Below are positions 6,149 through 9,811 of a stretch of DNA of 9,811 nt, piece after piece; the stretch's first letter is position 1; every line of letters begins with the position of its first letter. This DNA is from Acidimicrobiia bacterium (lineage in GTDB: Bacteria; Actinomycetota; Acidimicrobiia; Acidimicrobiales; Ilumatobacteraceae). The position numbers and the translations under genes are program-made. The DNA lies in NCBI GenBank assembly GCA_030425785.1, contig JAUHYJ010000086.1, positions 1 to 9,811 on the forward strand, given 5' to 3'. The notes under the pieces are model-generated. The model was not told the DNA's origin. It ran no database searches and saw nothing but the letters and a program-made list of their open reading frames with translations.

Positions 6149-7705
6149 GTGATCGACGAGGCGGAGCTCGCGAGCGACGACGAGACCGTCGACGCCCCTG
6201 CGGCCGACGCACCCGACGACGCGTCGACAGGCCCGCGATGGCCGGCACTGAGGATGTCACCCGCCGCATGCTTCGTCGCGGCCATCGTCGCGCTCTACAC
6301 CTGGCACTTCTGGCGCACCACGCTCGACATCCATCACGGGCTCGGCACGGCGGCGTACGACTCCGGCCTGTTCGACCAGGGCATCTGGCTGATGTCGCGG
6401 TTCGAGACCCCGTTCGTGACCCTGATGGGTCGCAACCTGATGGGCGATCACACCTCGTTCGTCCTGGTGTTCCTGGTGCCCTTCTACTGGATCATGCCCG
6501 GCGCCGGGACGATGTTCTTCTTCCAGGCGCTGGCGATCGGGTGCGGCGCGATCCCCGTGTACCTCTACGCCCGGCGCCGGCTCGAGAGCGACGCGCTCGG
6601 TGCCGTCATGGCCGCGGTCTACCTGCTCCACCCGGCCGTGTCGTGGACGAACATGGAGAACTTCCATCCCGACGCGTTCCTCGGTGTGTTCGTCGGATTC
6701 GCGTTGTACGGCGCGCTCGAGTCGCGCTGGCGGATCTACACGGTCTTCGTGGTGCTGTCGCTGCTCGTGAAGGAGGACGTGTCGCTGGTCATCGTGCCGC
6801 TCGGCGCCTGGGTGGCGATCTACCGCGACCGCCGCAAGGGCCTGCTCACGATCGTCGGGTCGGTCGCCTTCATGCTCGTCGCGATGTTCGTCGTGATGCG
6901 CAGCCTGATCGGTGTGCCGACGCGCAACGGCTGGCGGATCCCGTTCGGCGGGGTCCGCGGCTTCGTCGAGACCGCGTTCCGGAACCCGACCCAGATCGCC
7001 GACCACTTCCGGTCCGACGGACGCCCCTGGTACCTGTGGCAGATGACGTCACCGCTCGCGTTCCAGTTCCTCCGGAACCGCAAGTGGCAGGTGGCGGCGA
7101 TCAGCGGCGTGGTGCTGTTCACCAACGTGCTCAGCACCTTCTGGTACCAGTACCACATCCAGTACCACTACAGCCTGATCATCGTGCCGGGCCTCGTGTT
7201 CGGCACGACGTACGCGCTGGGCACGGTGCCGTGGGACGGGCGATGGAACCGTCGCTGGTCGGTGGCTGCCGTCGCCGTCGCCTCGGTCGCGGCCGCGTAC
7301 GCCTGGGCGCCCTTCCCCGGCGCCGTGCACGAGGTCAGTGCCTGGAGCGGTGATCACCCGGTCGCGGTCGCCGCGCGTGAGCTCGTCGACGCCGTGCCCG
7401 ACGATGCGGCCGTGTCGGCCCACTACCGGATCGCCGCCCACCTGACCCACCGGACCGAGATCTACCAGTTCCCCAATCCGTTCCGCGTCGTGCTGTACGG
7501 GCCCGACATCTCGTGGGAGAACACGCGCTTGCCGAATCGGGCCGAACGGATCGACTACCTCGTGCTCCAGGTGAACAAGTCGGAGGAGAACCAGCGCGAC
7601 TTCGACCGCATCAGCGAGGCGTTCGTCCTCGTCGACTCGAACGACTACTGGGAGCTCTGGCAGCGCGATCCCGACGTCGAGCTGCCACCACTCGTCCTGC
7701 CCTGA
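6149..7705 (+). CDS. DUF2079 polytopic membrane protein (GT-C-like)
   Basis: 518-residue integral membrane protein. Residues 1-33 are an acidic, Ala/Asp-rich cytoplasmic tail. About nine or ten hydrophobic segments follow, starting near residues 37-55 and ending with WSVAAVAVASVAAAYAWAPF near residue 390. A hydrophilic C-terminal region of about 125 residues comes last and is probably extracytoplasmic. The first loop AYDSGLFDQGIWL (D71, D76), NMENFHPDAFLG and LLVKEDVSL are features I associate with DUF2079 (PF09852), which is grouped with GT-C fold glycosyltransferases. An acidic residue in the first extracytoplasmic loop is catalytic in many GT-C enzymes. A lipid-linked sugar transferase role is therefore possible but unproven. 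GTG 6149 is chosen because TACCGT lies exactly 7 nt before it; ATG 6254 (M36) would remove the acidic tail. It has its own promoter and is convergent with the amidohydrolase gene. Confidence 0.85.
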   Translation: MIDEAELASDDETVDAPAADAPDDASTGPRWPALRMSPAACFVAAIVALYTWHFWRTTLDIHHGLGTAAYDSGLFDQGIWLMSRFETPFVTLMGRNLMGDHTSFVLVFLVPFYWIMPGAGTMFFFQALAIGCGAIPVYLYARRRLESDALGAVMAAVYLLHPAVSWTNMENFHPDAFLGVFVGFALYGALESRWRIYTVFVVLSLLVKEDVSLVIVPLGAWVAIYRDRRKGLLTIVGSVAFMLVAMFVVMRSLIGVPTRNGWRIPFGGVRGFVETAFRNPTQIADHFRSDGRPWYLWQMTSPLAFQFLRNRKWQVAAISGVVLFTNVLSTFWYQYHIQYHYSLIIVPGLVFGTTYALGTVPWDGRWNRRWSVAAVAVASVAAAYAWAPFPGAVHEVSAWSGDHPVAVAARELVDAVPDDAAVSAHYRIAAHLTHRTEIYQFPNPFRVVLYGPDISWENTRLPNRAERIDYLVLQVNKSEENQRDFDRISEAFVLVDSNDYWELWQRDPDVELPPLVLP

Positions 7706-7715
7706 TCAACCCGTC

Positions 7716-7740
7716 ACGGGTCGTGCCTGGCACTACCCGT
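7716..7740. terminator. Hairpin between convergent genes, probable bidirectional terminator
   Basis: The arms ACGGGTcGTGCC (7716-7727) and GGCACtACCCGT (7729-7740) pair around T7728 with 11 of 12 matches (one C/T mismatch). It starts 10 bp after the DUF2079 stop and covers the stop codon of the opposite amidohydrolase gene. No U tract follows on either strand, so it would be a hairpin-only terminator. A second ACCCG at 7709-7713 can compete for pairing with 7717-7721. Confidence 0.6.
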
Positions 7741-9541
7741 TCCGAGGGCCGCGGACGAGGCGGCCGGGCAGCTCGCCGGTGAACTCGTCGTCGCGGACCG
7801 TCTCGACGCCGGCGCAGAACGTGTGGCGGTACCCCGTCGCCTTCTGGATCAGGCGCGGGGCGCCGCCCGGCAGATCCCACGCCATTCGGGCCGAGCCGAA
7901 CGTCAGCGCGTCGTAGTCGATCACGTTCACGTCGGCGCGCATCCCGGGCTCGAGCAGGCCGCGGTCGCCGAGTCCGTACAGCTCGGCGGTCTGGCGTGTC
8001 TGGCGGTGGACGACGTACTCGAGTGGCATCTTCGGCCCGCGAGTCCGGTCGCGGGTCCAGTGGGTGAGCATGAACGTCGGGCAGCCGCCGTCGCAGATCA
8101 CGCGCACATGGGCGCCCGCATCGGCCAGCCCCATGCGTGTGCCGGGGTGCATGTGGGCCTCGTAGTTGAAGCTGAGGTCGCCGTAGCTGTAGTTGAAGAA
8201 CGGGGAGTAGAGCATCCCGTTGCCGCCGGCGGTCAAGAGGTGGTCGATGACGAGCTGCATCACAGGTATCCCGTCGCGCGCTGCGATCGCGGCGAGCGCA
8301 GTGTCGGGCGGCGGTTCATAGTCGATCGCCAGCTCGATCGGCGAGATGCCGTCGCGCTCGGCGGCTGCCCCGAGGGAATCGTCCGGATGCGGCTCGTAGT
8401 CGATGTCGCCGTCGGCGACCGCCCACGTCTTCCACATCGTGCCGAGCACGACCTTCTCGAAGAAGCCGTTGTCGTCGGGCAGCTCGCCGATCAGCCGGTC
8501 GCGGATCGGGCCGGCACGCAGGGCCTCGCAGCGCTCGGCGAGCGGCAGCTCGGCGATCTCCTGGTAGGCCGGGTGGAACATCAGCGGGTGGTAGCTGCCC
8601 TCGAGGCACATCAGCAGCCCGACACTGCGGCCGTGCACCTGGGCGACGATCGGGATGCCGTCGGCGATCGCCTCGTCGAGCTTGACGAGGACCTCCTGCC
8701 ACAGGTCGGGCGCCTGGTCGAACTGGGAGAAGTTGACGCTGACGGTGCGGCCGTACCGCTGTGCGAGCTCGCGCATCCAGGGCCACTCGCGTTCGGGGAG
8801 GATGGCGTGCTCGGGGGCGAACTGGAACACGCCGTGACCGACGTCGGCCATCGCCGCTGCGATCGAGTACAGCTCGTCGGCCTCGACCATCGTGCCCGGC
8901 ACGAGCTCGCCCGACTTCGACTTGTGGAGCGGTGTCCGGCTGGTCGAGAAGCCGAGCGCGCCGGCTCGCAGCCCCTCGGCCACGATGTCGGCCATCTGCC
9001 GCAGATCGTCGGGCGTGGCGGGGTTGTTCACGCCGCTGCGGTCGCCCATCACGTAGCCGCGCACCGCGCTGTGGGGCACCTGCACGCCGATGTCGAGGAC
9101 GTACTCGCGACGGTCGAGCGCGTCGAGGTACTCGGGGAACGACTCCCACTCCCACCGGATGCCTTCGGTCAGGGCGGTGCCGGGGATGTCCTCGACGCCC
9201 TCCATCATCTCGATCAACCACTCGTGCCGATCGGGTGCGGCCGGGGCGAACCCGACGCCGCAGTTGCCGGCGACCACCGTGGTCACGCCGTGCCAGCTGC
9301 TCGGTGTGAGATACGGGTCCCACGTCGCCTGGGCGTCGTAGTGCGTGTGGACGTCGACGAAGCCGGGCGTGACGAGCAACCCGGTCGCGTCGATCTCGCG
9401 GCGGCCCGTCCCCACCGTGCCGGGCTCGCCGACGGCAGCGACGCGATCGCCGTCGATCGCGACGTCGGCCACCCGCTGCGGGCCGCCCGAACCATCGACC
9501 ACGTTGCCGTTCCGGATCACGATGTCGTACTCGTCTGCCAT
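7733..9541 (-). CDS. Amidohydrolase superfamily protein, N-acyl-D-amino-acid deacylase-like
   Basis: Predicted metal-dependent hydrolase of an amide or related bond; the substrate is unknown. The 602 residues have the urease-type layout: an N-terminal beta domain (YDIVIRNGNVVDGSGG), VDVHTHYDAQATWDP (H65, H67) and NCGVGFAP (C94) at the metal site, GLADAGAHV (D474) as catalytic aspartate, and CPTFMLTHWTRDR. It ends with RQTRQTAELYGLGDRGLLEPGMRADVNVIDYD and a C-terminal GYRHTFCAGVETVRD strand. The two middle histidine motifs of characterised D-aminoacylases are not obvious; QFAPEHAI and AQVHGRSVG occupy that part, so 'D-aminoacylase' should not be taken literally. Residues 380-431 are a tandem duplication. 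The start chosen is ATG 9541, where family homology begins, 7 nt after TACCGT; the frame is open to 9595. It is convergent with the DUF2079 gene and divergent from the last gene. Confidence 0.9.
   Translation of the reverse strand: MADEYDIVIRNGNVVDGSGGPQRVADVAIDGDRVAAVGEPGTVGTGRREIDATGLLVTPGFVDVHTHYDAQATWDPYLTPSSWHGVTTVVAGNCGVGFAPAAPDRHEWLIEMMEGVEDIPGTALTEGIRWEWESFPEYLDALDRREYVLDIGVQVPHSAVRGYVMGDRSGVNNPATPDDLRQMADIVAEGLRAGALGFSTSRTPLHKSKSGELVPGTMVEADELYSIAAAMADVGHGVFQFAPEHAILPEREWPWMRELAQRYGRTVSVNFSQFDQAPDLWQEVLVKLDEAIADGIPIVAQVHGRSVGLLMCLEGSYHPLMFHPAYQEIAELPLAERCEALRAGPIRDRLIGELPDDNGFFEKVVLGTMWKTWAVADGDIDYEPHPDDSLGAAAERDGISPIELAIDYEPPPDTALAAIAARDGIPVMQLVIDHLLTAGGNGMLYSPFFNYSYGDLSFNYEAHMHPGTRMGLADAGAHVRVICDGGCPTFMLTHWTRDRTRGPKMPLEYVVHRQTRQTAELYGLGDRGLLEPGMRADVNVIDYDALTFGSARMAWDLPGGAPRLIQKATGYRHTFCAGVETVRDDEFTGELPGRLVRGPRNG
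8249..8404 (-). repeat. Two tandem 78-bp (26-codon) units inside the amidohydrolase gene
   Basis: Unit 1 (8327-8404, residues 380-405) begins IDYEPHPDDSLGAAAERDGI, and unit 2 (8249-8326, residues 406-431) begins IDYEPPPDTALAAIAARDGI. By hand alignment 15 of 26 residues match, with no gap. Relatives as I know them carry one such segment before the D.L....G motif, so this looks like an in-frame tandem duplication that has since diverged. Confidence 0.8.
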
Positions 9542-9548
9542 GGGCTCG

Positions 9549-9554
9549 ACGGTA
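9549..9554 (-). promoter_or_regulatory. Candidate leaderless promoter -10 box for the amidohydrolase
   Basis: On the minus strand TACCGT lies 7 nt (cgagccc) before ATG 9541. It is the same hexamer as in front of the DUF2079 gene. No Shine-Dalgarno and no clear -35 are seen. Confidence 0.58.
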
Positions 9555-9611
9555 CTCGGGGTGCGGCGTGGCCGTGCGGCCGGCGAACGCATCATGGCAG
9601 CGGCGACGACC

Positions 9612-9617
9612 TAGCGT
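9612..9617 (+). promoter_or_regulatory. Candidate leaderless promoter -10 box for the last gene
   Basis: TAGCGT lies 7 nt (tgcgggc) before ATG 9625. The hexamer equals the GNAT box, and its spacer is nearly the same. It shares the 83-bp intergenic region 9542-9624 with the divergent amidohydrolase promoter; apart from the two boxes I see nothing else there. Confidence 0.58.
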
Positions 9618-9624
9618 TGCGGGC

Positions 9625-9811
9625 ATGGAGCCCGACGCCTCGAACGACTCGGGCCGTCGGCGCGTCTTCATCGTTGCCGTGTCGGCGGCGATCGCGGTCG
9701 CAGGTGTCGCGTTCCTGGCCGGTCGGCTGACGGGTGGCGGGGCGGACGACGAGACCGCCGGCACCGGTGACTGGGACGATGCGGTGGCGGGTGCCGCCGA
9801 CACGGCGGGTG
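9625..9811 (+). CDS. Membrane-anchored or secreted protein, 3' end outside window
   Basis: 62 codons are visible before the window ends. The product starts MEPDASNDSGRRRV and continues with a hydrophobic segment at about residues 14-32 (VFIVAVSAAIAVAGVAFLAG). A Gly/Asp/Ala-rich, low-complexity stretch then begins (TGGGADDETAGTGDWDD). The RRR before the hydrophobic segment and the acidic, flexible stretch after it suggest a single N-terminal anchor or uncleaved signal with the C-terminal part outside the cell. Gene calling rests on this architecture, the codon pattern and the TAGCGT box 7 nt before ATG. The family cannot be recognised from this piece. The opposite strand here is also open, but it lacks comparable support. 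Confidence 0.65.
   Translation, partial: MEPDASNDSGRRRVFIVAVSAAIAVAGVAFLAGRLTGGGADDETAGTGDWDDAVAGAADTAG

Noticed and set aside
9570..9581. GGCC-gtgc-GGCC inverted repeat between the divergent last two genes
   Set aside because: A 4-bp stem in GC-rich DNA is expected by chance, and it is not placed on a promoter element.
7823..9730. 635-codon open frame on the plus strand antisense to the amidohydrolase
   Set aside because: It is longer than the real gene but mirrors its codons. The amidohydrolase on the other strand has clear catalytic motifs, and this frame has none.
1..9811. Search by eye for a mobile element, CRISPR array, tRNA, defence or biosynthetic cluster
   Set aside because: No regular repeat-spacer pattern, transposase, integrase or tRNA-like clover sequence was seen. 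The genes are housekeeping or single metabolic genes with uniform base use.

Overview
The window looks like a chromosomal stretch from a high-GC actinobacterium (roughly 70% GC by eye, GTG starts common, GC-rich third codon positions). The gene order aroC-aroB-aroQ-pepQ-efp-nusB matches the mycobacterial block aroC-aroK-aroB-aroQ-(membrane protein)-pepQ-efp-nusB, except for the changes noted below. EF-P and NusB also read as actinobacterial. Acidimicrobiia (Ilumatobacter-like) is my best guess at the lineage, but the sequence alone does not prove it.

Layout. 1-2039: the 3' part of aroC, then aroB, overlapping by 4 bp. 2059-3550: a convergent GNAT acetyltransferase (+) and aldo/keto reductase (-) pair that interrupts the aro block. 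3603-6115: a tight operon aroQ-pepQ-efp-nusB, with overlapping or nearly touching genes. 6149-7705: a large DUF2079 polytopic membrane protein. 7733-9541 (-): an amidohydrolase of the N-acyl-D-amino-acid deacylase type, convergent with the DUF2079 gene and separated from it by a strong hairpin. 9625-end (+): the start of a membrane-anchored or secreted protein that runs off the window. Nearly everything is coding. The largest gaps are 83 bp (9542-9624) and 52 bp (3551-3602), and both hold divergent promoters.

Function. AroB (shikimate pathway step 2), AroQ (step 3) and AroC (step 7) make chorismate precursors. Shikimate kinase (aroK), usually between aroC and aroB in actinobacteria, is absent here. 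PepQ recycles proline dipeptides, EF-P relieves ribosomes stalled on polyproline, and NusB acts in rRNA antitermination. This is a housekeeping block without mobile elements, tRNA, rRNA or CRISPR.

The most striking signal is regulatory. All six genes whose start is not packed against an upstream co-directional gene have a TANNNT hexamer exactly 7 nt before the start codon (2046, 3563-, 3590, 6136, 9554-, 9612). None of the four operon-internal genes has one. This is the geometry of leaderless transcription, and it also fixes the start codons. The DUF2079 promoter additionally carries a perfect 16-bp palindrome between its -35 and -10 elements. The amidohydrolase has a 26-residue internal tandem duplication.
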